This document shows positions 15,601-30,000 of a stretch of DNA of 64,000 bases, piece by piece. This stretch comes from Posidonia oceanica. Lineage: Eukaryota; Streptophyta; Magnoliopsida; Alismatales; Posidoniaceae. The position numbers and the translations under genes are program-made. Location: contig JAZBRS010000076.1 in assembly GCA_037176725.1 (NCBI GenBank), forward strand, positions 122,159,001-122,223,000, given 5' to 3'. How positions within the stretch are numbered: position 1 is the stretch's first letter; every line of letters starts with the position of its first letter. The notes under the pieces are model-generated. The model ran no database searches. It saw only the letters and a program-made list of their open reading frames with translations, and had not been told where the DNA came from.

Positions 15601-18600
15601 TTGGCGGTCCGGTCTTCCTATGGCATGCACTTATCATTCCTGACGTCCTTCGGGTCTTCAAAGGGCTTGCACCTATCATTCCTGGCGGCTGCTCTTGATA
15701 TGGCTTGCACTTATCATTCCTGACCTCTTCCAGGTCAAGATATGGCTTGCACATATCATTCCTAGCGGTCCGATCTTGATAAGGCTTGCACCTAACTTTC
15801 CTGACCTCTCCTTGGGTCCTGATCGGCCCAGCCCCTGTCATTCCTGGAGGTCCGGTCTTGATAAGGCTTGCTCTTACCATTCCTGACCTTTTCCGGGTAT
15901 TCATAGGGCGTGCACATATCATTCTGGGCAGTCCAGTGTTGATATGGCTTGCACTTATCATTCCTGACCTCTCCTTTGGTCTTGATAGGGCTTGCACCTA
16001 TCATTCCTGGCGGTCTGGTCTTGATATGGCCAGCACTTATCATTCCGGACCGCTTCTGGTCAATAATGGGCTTGCGCCTACCATCTTTGACGGTCCGGTC
16101 ACGATAAGGCTTGCACTTATCATTCCTGACCACTTCTGGGTCTTGATAGGGCTTGTAGCTACCATTGCTGGTGGTCCGGTCAAGATAATGCTTGTACTTA
16201 TCATTCCTGACCTCTTCCTGGTATTGATAGGACTTGCACCTATCATTCCTGGCGGTTCGGTCTTGATAAGGCTTGCACTTAACATTCCTGACCTCATCTG
16301 GGTCTTGATTGGGCTTGCACCTAACATTCCTAGCGGTCCGGTCATGATTAGGCTTGCACATATCATTCCTGACCACTTCCGGGTCTTGATAGTGCTTGCC
16401 CCTATCATTCCTAGCGGTCCGGTCATGATAAGGCATGCACTTATCATTCCTGACCTATCCATGTGACTTGATAGGGCTTGCACCTATCATTCTTGGCGGT
16501 CAGGTCATGATAAGGCTTGCACATATCCATCCTAACCTCACCCTAGGTCTTGATAGGGCTCGCACCTATCAATCCTGGCGGTCCGGTCTTGATAAGGCTT
16601 GCACTTATCAATCCAGACCTCTTCCAGATCTTGATATGTTTTCCACCTATCATCCCTGGCGATCCGCTCTTGGTCATGATAAGGCTTGCACTTACCGTTC
16701 CTGACCTCTTCCGCGTCTTAATAGGGCTTGCACCTAACATTCCAGGCAGTCCTGTCAAGCTATGGCTTGCACTTATCATTTCTAACCTCTTACGTGTCCT
16801 GATAGGGCTTGCACCAATCACACCAGGCAGTCCGGTCTTGATAAGGCAAGCACTTATCATTCCAGACCTCTTCCAGGTCTTTATAGGGCTTGCACCTATC
16901 ATTCCTGGCGGTCCGGTCTTGATAAGTGTTGCACTTATCATTGCTGACCTCTTCCGGGTCTTGATAGGGCTTGCACCTATCATTCCTGGCGATCCAGTCT
17001 TCATAAGGCATGCAATTGTCATTCTTGAGCTCTTCCGGTTCTAGATAGGGCTTGCACCTACCATTCCTGGTGGTCCGGTCTTGATAAGGCTTGCACTTAT
17101 CATTCCTGAACTCTTCCGGGTCTTGATAGGGCTTGCACCCGTCACTCCTGGCGGTCCGGTCTTCATAAGGCATGCACTTTTAAATCCTGACCACCTCCAG
17201 GTCATGATAGGGCCTCCGCCTATCATTCCTGGCGGTCCGGTCTAGATAAGTCTTGCACTTATCATTCCTGACCACTTTCGGGTCTTGATAGGGCATACAG
17301 CAATCATTCCTTGCGGTTCTAACTTGATAAGGCTTGCACTTATCATTCCTGACCACTTCCGGGTCTAGATAGGGCTAGCCCCTATCATTCCTCACGGTCC
17401 GGTCCTGATTAGGCTTGCACTTATCATTCCTGACATCTTCCGGGTCTTGATAGCGCTTGCAACTACCATTCCTAGCGGTCCGGTCTTGATAAGGGTTGCA
17501 CTTATCATTCCTGTCCACTTCCGGGTCTTGATAGGGCTTGCACCTATCATTCCTGGCATTTCGGTCATGATATGGGTTGCACTTATCATTCCTATCCTCT
17601 TTTGGGTCATGATAGGGCTTGCACCAATCATTCCTGGCGGTCTGGTCTTGATAAGGCTTGCACTTATCATCCATGGCCTCTTCCAGGTCATGATAGGGCT
17701 TGCACCTATCATTCCTAGCTGTATGGTCACGATTAGGATTGCACTAATCATTCCTGACCTCTTCTGGGTCTAGATAAGGCCAGCACCTAACATTCCTGGC
17801 TGTCCGGACCAGATTAGGCATGCACTTATCATTCCTGACCTCTTCTGGGTCTTGTTAGGGTTTGCGCCTAACATTCTTGGCGGTCCGGTCTTGATAAGGC
17901 TACCACTAATCATTCCTGACCTCTTCCGGGTCATGATTGGGTTTGCACCTATCTTTCCTGGTGGTCTGGTCTTCATAAGGCTTGCACAAATCATTCTTGA
18001 CCTCTTCCGGGTCTTGATTGGGCTTGCGCCTATCTTTCCTGGTGGTCCGGTCATGATAAGGCTTGCACTCATCATTCCTGACCTCTTCCGGGTCTTGATT
18101 GGGCTTACACCTATCCTTCCAGGCGTTCCGGTCATGATAAGGCTTGCACATATCATCCCTGACCTCTTCCGGGTCTAGATAGGGATTGCACCTACCATTC
18201 CAGGCGGTTCGGTCATGGTAAGGCTTGCACTAATCATTCCTGACATCGTTTGGGTCTTGATAGTGCTTGCACCTAACATTCCCGGAGGTCCGGTCTTGAT
18301 AAGGCCTGCATATATCATTCCCGACCTCTTCCTGGTCTTGGTGGGGCTTGCACCTATCATTCCTGGCAGTCCGGCCTTGATAAGGCTTGCACTTATCATT
18401 CCTGACCTCTTCGGGTCTTGATAGGGCTTGCACCTATCATTCCTGGCAGTCCAGTCTTGATAAGGCTCGTACCTATCATTCCTGACCTCTTCTGTGTCTT
18501 GATAGGGCAGGCACCTAACATTCCTAGCGGTCCGATCTTGGTATGGCTTGCACTTTTCATTCCGGACCTCTTCTGGGTCTTGATAGCACTTGCACCTATC

Positions 18601-19911
18601 ATTCCTGGCGGTCCGGTCATGATAAGGCTTGCACTTATCATTCCTGACCTCTTCTGGGTCTAGATAAGGCCAACACCTAACATTCCTGGCGGTCAGGACT
18701 TGATTAGGCATGCACATAACGTTCCTGACCACTTCGAGGTCATGATAGGGTTTGTGCCAAACATTCCTGGCAGTCCGGTCATGATAAGGCTTCCACTTAT
18801 CATTCCTGACCTCTTCCGAGTCTTGATAGGGCTCGGACCTAACATTCCTAGCGGTTTGGTCTTGATAAGGCTTGAACTTATCATTTTTGACCTCTTCCAG
18901 GTCTTGATAGGGCTGGCACCTGTCACTCCTGGCGGTCCGATCTTGGTGAGGCTTGCACTTATCATTCCTAACCTCTTCCGGGTCTTGATAGGGATTGCAC
19001 TTACAATTCCAGGCGGTCCGGTCTTGATAAGGCTCGCACTTATCATTCCTGACATATTTCTGGTCTTGATAGTGCTTGCACCTATCATTCCTGGCAGTCT
19101 GGTCTTGATAAGGCATGCACTTATCATTTGTGACCTCTTCGGGTCTTGATCGGGCTTGCACCAATCATTCCTGGCGGTCTGGTTTCGATAGGGCTTGCCC
19201 TTTTCATCTCTGACCTCTTCCAGGTCTTGATAGGGGTTGCACCTATCATTCCCTGCGGTTCGGTCTTGATAAGGCTCGCACTTATCATTCCTGACCACTT
19301 CTGGGTCGAGATACCGCCAGAACCTAACATTCCTAGCGTTCCGGACTTGATTAGGCTTCCACTAATCATTCCTGACCACTTCCGGGTGTTGATAGGGCTT
19401 GCTCCATTCAATCCTGGTGGTCCAGTCATGAAAAGGCATGCACGAGCCATTCCTGACGTCTCTCTGGGTCTTGATAGCGCTTGCACCTATCATTCCTGAT
19501 GGTCTGGTCATGACAAGGCTTGCACTTATCATTCCGGACCTCTTCCAGGTCATGATAGGGCTTACGCCTATCTTTCCGGGTGGTCCGGTCTTGATAAGGC
19601 TTACCGTAATCATTCCTGACCTCATCCGGGTCTTGATAGGGCTTGCACCTATCAGTCCTGGCGGTCCGGTCTTGATAAGGCATGCAAATATCATTCCTGA
19701 CCTCTTCCGGGTCTTGATAGGGATTGCACCTACAATTCCAGGTGGTCCGGTCTTGATAAGGCTCGCACTTATCAATCCTAACATATTTTTGGTCCTGATA
19801 GTGCTTGCACCTATCAATCCTGGCGGTCCAGTCATGATGAGGCTTGTACTTATCATTCCTGACCTCTTCCGGGTCTTGGTTGGTCTTGCTCCTATCATTC
19901 CTGGCGGTCCG
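9601..19911. repeat. Higher-order satellite copy B (about 10.3 kb)
   Basis: This is the second long copy of the block at 27-9,600. The marker subunit recurs near 10,120 and 16,050. The stretch 15,058-15,557 is nearly identical to 5,069-5,568: in about 280 bp compared I saw one substitution. Other parts differ by several percent, so parts of the block were copied or homogenised at different times. Around 14.09-14.50 kb this copy holds about five extra units resembling 10.5-10.9 kb. Around 17.25 kb it lacks about eight units present at 7.23-7.88 kb. Around 18.4-19.4 kb it has about 1 kb resembling 3.06-4.1 kb. Confidence 0.82.
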
Positions 19912-21030
19912 GTCTTGATAAGGCATGCACTTCTCAATCTTGACCTCTTCTGGGTCATTATTGGGCTTGCACTTATCATTCCTGACCTCCTCCGGGTCTT
20001 GAAAGGGCTTGCACCTATCATTCCTGGCGATCTGGTCTTGATATGGCATGCACTTATCTTTCTTGACCTCTTCCAGGTCATGATAGGGCTTGCACATATC
20101 ATTCCTGGCATTCCGATCTTGATAAGGCTTGCACCTATCATTCCTGACCTCTCCCTTGGTCATGATCGGGCATGACCCTATCATTCCTGGTGGTCCGGTC
20201 TTGATAAGGCTTGCTTTTATCATTCCTGACCTTTTCTGGGTATTCATAGGGCGTGCACATATCATTCTTCGCAGTCCGATGTTGATATGGCTTGCACTTA
20301 TCATTCCTGACCTCTCCCTTGGTCTTGATAGGGCTTGCACCTATCATTCCTGGCGGTCCGGTCTTGATATGGCCAGCACTTATTATTCCAGACCGTTTCT
20401 GGTCAATATTGGGCTTGCACCTACCATCTTTGACGGTCCGGTCATGATAAGGCTTGGACTTATCATTCCTCACCACTTCCGGGTCTTGATAGGGCTTGTA
20501 GCTACCAATGCTGGCAGTCCGGTCAAGATAATGCTTGTACTTATCATTCCTGACCTCTTCCTGGTCTTGATAGAGCTTGCACCTATCATTCCTGGCGGTT
20601 CGGTCTTGATAAGGCCTCCACTTATCATTCCTGACTTCATCTGGGTCTTGATTGGGCTTGCACCTAACATTCCTAGCGGTCCGGTCATGATTAGGTATGC
20701 ACTTATCATTCCTGACCTCTTCCGAGTCTTGATAGTGCTTGCCCCTATCATTCTTGGCGGTCCGGTCATGATAAGGCTTGCACTTATCGTTCCTGACCTA
20801 TCCATGTGTCTTGATAGGGCTTGCACCTATCATTCTTGGCGATCCGCTTTTGGTCATGATAAGGCTTGCACTTATCGTTCCTGACCTCTTCCGGGTCTTG
20901 ATAGGGCTTGCACCTAACATTCCTGGCGGTCCGGTCAAGCTAAGGCTTGCACTTATCATTCCTAACCTCTTACGTGTCCTGATAGGGCTTGCACCAATCA
21001 TTCCTGGCGGTCTGGTCCTGATAAGGCATG
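19912..21030. repeat. Truncated third higher-order satellite copy
   Basis: From 19,912 the array again matches position 27 onward, with one 81-bp unit missing early on. The marker subunit appears near 20,400. The copy can be followed to about 21.0 kb, equivalent to about 1,340 in copy A. After that the landmarks of the first domain stop. The right boundary is approximate. Confidence 0.65.
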
Positions 21031-24000
21031 CCCTTATCATCCCTGACCACTTCTAGGTCTTGATTGGGCTTGCACCTATCATTCCTTGTCGTCCGGTCAT
21101 GATAAGGCATGCACTTATCATCCCTGACCTCTTCAGAGTCTAGATTAGGCAAGCACCTAAAAATCCTGGCGGTCCGTTCTTGATAAGGCTATCACTTATC
21201 ATTCCTGACCGCTTCCGGGTCACGATAATGCTTGCGCCAAACATTCCAGGCGGTCTGGTCATGATAAGGCTTGCCCTTATCATTCCTGACCTCCTCCAGG
21301 TCTTGATAGGGCTTGCACCAATCATTCCTGGTGGTCCGGTCATGATTAAGGTTGTACGAATCATTCCAGACCTCACTCTGGGACTTGATTGCGCTTACCC
21401 CAATCATTCCATGTGGTCCGGTTTTGATAAGACTTGCACTAATCATTCCTGACTTCTTCCAGGTCTTGCTAGGGCTTGCGCCTATCATTCCTGGCGGTCC
21501 GGTCTTGATAAGGCTTGCACTTATCATTCCTGACATCTTCTGGGTCTTGATTGGGCTTGCACCTATCAATCCTGGCGGTCCAGTCCTGATAAGGCTAGCA
21601 TTTGTCAATCCAGACCTCTTCCAGGTATTGATAGGTTTTGCACCTATCATTCCTGGCGGTTCGGTCTTGATAAGGCTTGCACGTATCATTCCTGACCTCT
21701 TCTGGGTCTTGATAGGGCATGAACCTATCATTGCTGGTGGTCCGATCTTCATAAGGCTTGCACTAATCATTCCTGCCCTCTTCCGTGTCCTGATCGGGCT
21801 TGCACCAATCATTCCTGGCGGTCTGGTCTTGATATGGCTTGCACTTATCAAGCCTGACCTCTTCCAGGTCTTGATTGGGCTTGCACCAATCATTCCAGGT
21901 GGTTCGGTCGTGATTAGGCATGCACTTATCATCCCTGACGTCCTTCGGGACTTGATAGGGCTTGCGCCAAACATTCCGGCCAGTCTGGTCTTGGTAAGGC
22001 TTGCACTTATCATTCCTGACTTCTTCCGGGTCTTGATAGGGCTTGCACCAATCATTCCTAGCAGTCCGGTCATGATTAGGCAAGCACGAATCATTCCTGA
22101 CCTCCCTCTAGGTCTTGATTGCGCTAGCACCTATCATTTCTAGTGGTCCGGATTTCATAAGGCTTGCACTAATCATTCCTGACCTCTTCATAGTCATGAT
22201 AGGGCTTGCGCCAATTATTCCTGAGGGTACGGTCTTGATAAGGGTTGCACTTATCATTCCTGACGTCTTCCGGGTCTTGATTGGGCTTGCACCTATCAAT
22301 CCTGGCGGTCCGGTCTTGATATGGCTTGCACTTATCCATCCTGACCTCTTCCGGGTCTTGATAGGGCTTGCCCCTAGCATTCCTGGTGGTCTGGTCATGA
22401 TAAGGCTTGCATTTATCATTCCTGACATCTTCCGGGTCTTGATAGTGCTTGCACCTATCATTCCTGGAGGTTCGGTCTTGATATGGCTTGCACTTATCAC
22501 TCCTGACCTCTTCCGGGTCATGATAGGGTTTGCGCCTATCATTCTTGGCGGTCCGGTCTTGATATGGCTTGCACTTATCATTCCTGACCTCTTCTGGGTC
22601 TTGATAGGGCTTGCACCTATCATTCCTGGTGCTTCGGTCATGATGAGGCTTGGACATATCATTCCTGACCTCTTCCTAGTCTCACAGGGCTTGCACCTAT
22701 CATTCCTGGTAGTCCGGTCATGATTAGGCTTGTACATATCATTCCTGACCTCTCCCTGGGTCATGATAGGGCTTGCACCAATCATTCCTGGCGGTCCGGT
22801 CATGATAAGGGTTGCACTTATCATTCCTGACCTCTTCTATGTCTTGATAGGGCTTGCTCTATCATTCCTGGCGGTCTGTTCTTGATTAGGCTTGCACTTA
22901 TCATTCCTGGCCTTTTCCGGTCTTGATAAGGCTTGCACATATCATTCCTGACCTCTTCCGTGTCTTGATAGGGCTTGCACCTATCTTTCTTGGCGGTCCG
23001 GACTTGATAAGGCTTGCACTTATCATTCCTGACCTCTTCAGGTTTTGATAGGGCATGCACCAATCATTCCTGGCGTTCCATTCTTGATAAGTCTTGCACT
23101 AATCTTTCCTGACCTCATCCGGGTCTTGATAGGGCTTGCACCTACCAATCCTGGTGGTTCGGTCTTGATAAGGGTTGCGCTTATCATTCCTGACCTCTTC
23201 CGGGTCTTGATAGGGCTTGCAGCTATCATTCCTGGCTGTTAGGTCTTGATAAGGCTTGCACATACCATTCCTGACCTATTTGGAGTCTTGCTTGGGCCTG
23301 AGCCTATCACTCCAGGTCGTCCGTTAGTGATTAGGCTTGCTCTTATCATTCTCGACCTCTTCCAGGTCTTGATAGGGCTTGCACCTACCATTCCTGGCTG
23401 TCCGTTACTGATAAGGCTAGCTCTTACCATTCCTGACCTCTTACGTGTCTTGATAGGGCATGCATATGTCATTCTTGGCGGTTCGGTCTTGATAAGGCTT
23501 GCACTTATCATTCCTGACCTCTTCTGGGTCATGATCGGGCTTGTGCCTGTCGTTCCTGGCGGTCCGGTCCTGATAAGGCTTGCACTTATCAATCCATACC
23601 TCTTCCTGGTATTGATAGGTTTTGCACCTATCATTCCAAGCGGTCCGGTCTTGATAAGGCTTGCATGTATCGTTCCTGACCTCTACCGGGTCTTGATAGG
23701 GCTTGAACCTATCATTGCTGGCGGTCCGGTCTTGATAAGGCTTGCACTTATCGTTCCTGACCTCTTCCGTGTCCTGATAGGCCTTGCACCTATGATTCCT
23801 GGCGGTCTGGTCTTGATAACGCATGCACTTATCAACCCTGACCTCTTCCAGGTCTTGATTGGGCTTGCACCAATCATTCCTGGCGGTTCGGTCATGATTA
23901 GGCATGCACTTATCATCCCTAACCTCCTTCGGGTCATGGTAGGGCTTGCGCCAAACATTCTGGGCAGTCCGGTCTTGATAAGGCTTGCACTTATCATTCC

Positions 24001-27000
24001 TGACCTCTTCCAGGTCTTGATTGGGCTTGCACCAATCATTCCTAGCGGTACGGTCATGATTAGGCATGCATGAATCATTCCTGACCTCCCTCTGGGTCTT
24101 GATTGCGCTAGCACCTATCATTCCTAGTGGTCCGGATTTGATAAGACTTGCACTAATCATTCCTGACCTTTTCCGGGTCATGATAGGGCTTGCGCCTATT
24201 ATTCCTAGCAGTCCGGTCTTGGTAAGGCTTGCACTTATCATTCCTGACGTCTTCCGGGTCTTGATTGGGCTTCCACCTATCAATCCTGGCGGTTTGGTCT
24301 TGATAAGGCTTGCACTTATCAATCCTGACCTCTTCCGAGTGTGGATAGGGCATGCACCCAGCATTCCTGGCAGTCTGGTCATTATAAGGCTTGTACTTAT
24401 CATTCCTGACATCTTCCGGGTCTTGATAGTGCTTGCACCTATCATTCCTAGCGGTCCGGTCTTGATATGGCTTGCCCTTATCACTCCTGACTTCCTCCGG
24501 GTCTTAGTAGGGCTTGCACCTATCATTCTTGGCAGTCCGTTCTTGATAAGGCTTGCACTTATCATTCCAGACCTCTTCCGGGTCATGATAGGGCTTACAC
24601 CCATCTTTCCAGGCGGTCTGGTCATCATATGGCATGCACTTATCATTCCTGACCTCCTCCGAGTCTTGATAGGGCTTGCACCTATCATTCCTGGCGGTCC
24701 GGTCATAATAAGGCTTGCACTAATCATTCCTGACCTCTCCGAGGGCTCTGATAATGCTTGCACCTATCATTCCTAGCGGTCCGGTCATGATAAGGCTTAC
24801 ACTAATCATTCCTAGCCTCTTCTAGGTCTTGATAGGGCTTGCTCTATCATTCCTGGCGGTTTGGTCTTGATTAGGCTTGCATTTATCATTCCTGACCTCT
24901 TCCGATCTTGATAAGGCTTGCACATATCATTCCTGACCACTTACGGGTCTTGATAGGGCTTGCACCTATCATTCCTGGCAGTCCGGTCTTGATAAGGCTT
25001 GCACTATTCATTGCTGACCTCTTTCGAGTCTTGATAGGGCTTGCACCTACCTTTCCTGGCGGTCCGATCTTGATAACGCTTGTACTTATCATTCCTGAAC
25101 TCTTCCGGGTCTTGATAGGGCTTGTACCTATCAATCTTGGCAGTTCGACCATGATAAATCTTGCACATATCATTCCTGACCTATTCCGGGTCTTGGTAGG
25201 GCTTCAACCTATCACACCTAGCGGTCCAGTATGGATAAGGCTTGCATTTATCATTCCTAACCTCTTCTAGGCCATGATAGGGCTTGCTCTATCATTCCTG
25301 GCGGTCTGGTTTTGATTAGGCATGCACTTATCATTCCTGACCTCTTCCGGTCTTGATAAGGCTTGCACATATCATTCCTGACCTCCTACGGGTCTTGATA
25401 GGGCTTGCACCAATCATTCCTGGCAGTCCGGTCTTGATAAGGCTTGCACTAATCATTGCTGACCTCTTTCGGGACTTGATAGGGCTTGCACCTACCATTC
25501 CTCGCGGTCCGATCATGATAACGCTTGCACTTATCATTCCTGAACTCTTCCGAGTCTTGATAGGGCTTGCACCTATCAATCTTGGCAGTTTGGCCTTGAT
25601 AAATCTTGCACTTATCATTTCTGACCTATTCCGGGTCTTGGTAGGGCTTCAACCTATCACACCTGGCGGTCTAGTCTTGATAAGGCATGCACTTATCATT
25701 CCTGTCCTCTTCCGGATCTTGATAGGGCTTGCACCTATCTTTCCTGGCGGTCCGGTCTTGAAAAGGCTTGCACTTATCATTCCTGACCTCTTCCAGGTCT
25801 TGATCAGGCTTGCACTTATCATTCTTGGCGGTCCGTTCTTGATAAGGCTTGCTCTTACCATTCCTGACCTCTTTCGGGTCTTGATAGGGCTTGCACATAT
25901 CATTCCTGGCGGTCTGATCATGATAAGGCATGCACTTGTCATTCTAGACCTCTCCCTTGGTCAAGATAGGGCTTGCACCTATCAATCCTGATGGTCCGGT
26001 CTTGATAAGGCTTGCACATAACATTCCTGACCTCTTCTAGGTCAAGATAGGGCTCGCGCCTATCTTTCCTTGCGGTCTAGTCTTGATAAGGCTTCGACTT
26101 ATTAGTCCTGACCTCTTCTAGGTCTTCATCGGGCTTGTAGCTATCATTCCTGGCGATTTGGTCTTCAAAACGATTGCTCTTATCATTCCTGACCTCTTCA
26201 GGGTCTTGATAGGGCTTGCACCTATCATTCCTGGTGGTCTGGTCATGATAAGGCTAGCACTTATCATTCCGAACCTCTTTTGGGTCTTGATAGGGCTTGC
26301 ACCTAACTTTCCTAGTGGTCCGGTCTTGATAACACTTGCACTTATCATTCCAGACCTCCTCCGGGTCTTGATAGCGCTTGCTCTTATCATTCCTGGCGGT
26401 CCAGTCATGATAAGGCTTGCACTTATCATTCCTAACTTCTCCAAGGGTCTTGATAAGGCTTGCACCTATCATTCCTAGCGGTCTGGTCTTGATAAGGCGT
26501 GCACTTATCATTCGTGACCTCTTTCAGGTCTTGATCGGGCTTGCACTAATCATTCCTGGTGGTCTGGTTTTGATAAGGCTTGCACTTATGATCCCTGACC
26601 ACTTCAAGGTCTTGATAGGGCTTGCACCTATCATTCCTGGTGGTCCGGTCTTGATAAGGCTTGCACTTATCAATCCTAACCTCTTCTGGGTCGAGATATG
26701 GCCAGCACCTAACATTCCTGGCGGTCCGGACTTGATTAGGCATGCACTTATCATTCCAGACTACTTCCAGCTCTTGATGTGGTTTGCGCCTAACATTCCT
26801 GGCGGTCTGGTCTTGATAAGGCTTGCACTTATCATTCCTGACCACTTCCGGGTCTTGATTGGGCTTGCACCATTCTATCCGTGCGGTCCTGTCATGATAA
26901 GGCTTGCACGAGTCATTCCTGACCTCTCTCTGGGTCATGATAGCGCTTGCACCTATCATTCCTGACCTCTTCCGGGTCTTGATAGGGCATGCGCCTATCA

Positions 27001-30000
27001 TTCCAGGCGGTCCGGTCTTGTTAAGGCTTGCACTTATCTTTCCTAACCTCTTCCGGGTCTTGATTGGGCTTGCACCTATCATTCCTGGCGGTCTAGTCTT
27101 CATAAGGCTTGCACTTGTCATTCCTGACCTCTTTCAGGTCTTGATAGGACTTGCACCTACCATTCCTGGCGGTCCGGTCTCGATAAGGCTTGCACTTATC
27201 ATTCCTAACATCTTCTGGGTCTTGATAGTGCTTGCACTTATCATTCCTGACCTCTTCCAGGTCTTGGTAGGGCATGCACCTATCATTCCTAGCGGTCTGG
27301 TCTTGATAAGGCTTGCACTTATCATTCCTAAACTCTTCCGGGTCTTGATAGGGCTTGCACCCATCACTCCTGGCGGTCCGGTCTTCATTAGGCATGCACT
27401 ATTCATTCCTGACCTCCTCCAGGTCTTGATAGGGCCTCCACCTATCATTCCTGGTGGTCCGGTCTTGATAAGTCTTGCACCTATCATTCCTGACCTCCTC
27501 TGGATCTTGATTGGCCTTGCACATATCATTCTTGGTGGTCCGATCATGATAGGGCTTGCACTAATCATTCCTGACCACCCCCAATGTCATGGTAGGGCTT
27601 GCCCCTATCATTCATGGTGGTCCGGTCTTGATAAGGCTTGCACTTATCAGTCTTGACCTCTTCCGGGTCTTGATAGGGCTTGCACATGTCTTTCTTGGTG
27701 TTCCGATCTTGGTAAGGCTTGCACTAATCATTCTTGACCTCTCCCTGGTTCATGATAGGGCTTGCCGCTTTCATTCCTAGCGGTCCGGTCTTGATAAGGC
27801 TTGCACTAATCAATCCTGACCTCCTCCGGGTATTGATAGGGCTTGCGCCTATCATTTTTGGCGGTCCGGTCTTGATATGGCTTGCACTTATCATTCCTGA
27901 CCTCTTCGAGGTCTTGATAGGGCTTGCAGCTATCATTCCTGGCGGTCCGGTCGTGATGAGGCATGCACTTATCATTCCTGACCTCTTCCTGGTCTCATAG
28001 TGCTTGCACCTATCATTCCTGGACGTCCGGTCATGATAAGGCTTGCACAAATCGTTCCTGACCTCTTCCGTCTCTTGATAGGGCTTGCACCAATCTTTCC
28101 TGGCGGTCCGGTCTTGATAAGGCTTGCACTTATCATTCCTGACCACTTCGGGTTTTGGTAGGGCATGCACCAATCATTCCTGGCGTTCCATTCTTGATAA
28201 GTCTTGCACTAATCTTTCCTGACCTCTTCCAGGTCTTGATAGGGCTTGCACCTACCATTCCTGGCGGTTCGGTCTTGATAAGGCTTGCGCTTATCATTCC
28301 TGGCCTCTTCTGGGTCTTGATAGGGCTTGCACCTATCATTCCTGGCTGTTCGTTCTTGATAAGGCTTGCACTTATCATTCCTATCCTATTTCGGGTCTTG
28401 GTTGGGCTTGAACCTATCACAACTGGTGGTCCAGTCTTGATTAGGCTTGCACTTATCATTCTTGACCTCTTCCAGGTCTTGATAGGGTTGCACCTACCAT
28501 TCCTGGCTGTTCGGTAATGTTAAAGCGAGCTCTTACCATTCCTGACCTCTGACGGGTCCTGATAGGGCATGCACATATCATTCTTGGCGGTCCGGTCTTG
28601 ATAAGGCTTGCACTTATCATTCCTGACCTCTCCCGGGTCTTGATCGGGCTTGCGCCTGTCATTCCTGGCGGTCCGGTCTTGTTAAGGCTTGCACTTATCA
28701 AACCAGACCTCTTCCAGGTATTGATAGGTTTTGCACCTATCATTCCTAGCGGTCCGGTCTTGATAAGGCTTGCACGTATCGTTCTTGACCACTTCCGGGT
28801 CCTGATATGGCTTGAACCTATCATTGTTGGTGGTCTGGTCCTGATAAGGCTAGCACTTATCGTTCCTGACCTCTTCCGTGTCCTAATAGGGCTTGCACCA
28901 GTCATTCCTGGCGGTCTGGTCTTGAAAAGGCATGCACTTACCAACCCTGACCTCTTCCAGGTCTTGATTGGGCTTGCACCAATCTTTCCTAGCGGTTCGG
29001 TCGTGATTAGGCATGCACTTATCATCCCTGACCTCCTTCGGGTCTTGATAGGGCTAGCACCAAACTTTCTGGGTAGTCCGGTCCTGGTAAGGCTTGCACT
29101 TATTATTCCTGACCTCTTCCAGGTCTTGATAGGGCTTGCACCAATCATTCCTGGCGGTTCGATCATGCTTAGGCTTGCACGAATCATTCCTGACCTCCCT
29201 CTGGGTCTTGATTGCGCTAGCAACTATCATTCCTAGTGGTCCAGATTTGATAAGGCTTGAACTAATCATTCCGGACCTCTTCCGGGTCATGATAGGGCTT
29301 GCACCTATTACTCCTGACGGTCTGGTCTTGACAAGGGCTGCAATTATCATTCTTGACGTCTTCTGGGTCTTGATTGGGCTTGCACCAATCAATCCTAGCG
29401 GTCCGGTCTTGATAAGGCTTGCCCTTATCATTCCTGACATCTTCCGGGTCTTGATAGTGCTTGCACCTATCATTCCTGGAGGTTCAGTCTTGATATTGCT
29501 TGCACTTATCACTCCTGACCTCTTCCAAGTCTTGATAGGGTTTGCGCCTATCATTCTAGGCGGTCCGGTCTTGATATGGCTTGCACTTATCATTCCTGAC
29601 CTCTTCTGGGTCTTGATAGGGCTTGCACCATTCATTCCTGGTGGTCCTGTCATGATGAGGCTTGCACTGATCATTCCTGACCTCTTCCTGGTCTCACTGG
29701 GCTTGCACCTATCATTCCTGGCAGTCCAGTCATGATAAGGCTTGCACCAATCATTCCTGATGTCTCCCTGGGTATTGATAGGGTTTGCACCTATCATTCC
29801 AAGCGGTCCGGTCTTGATATGGCTTGCACTTATCATTCCTGACCTCTTCTAGGTCTTGATTGGGCTTCCTCTATCATTCCTGGAAGTCTGTTCCTGATTA
29901 GGCTGGCACTTATCATTCCTAGCCTCTTCCGGTCTTGATAAGGCTTGCACATATCATTCCTGACCTCTTCCGTGTCTTGATAGGACTTGCACCTATCTTT

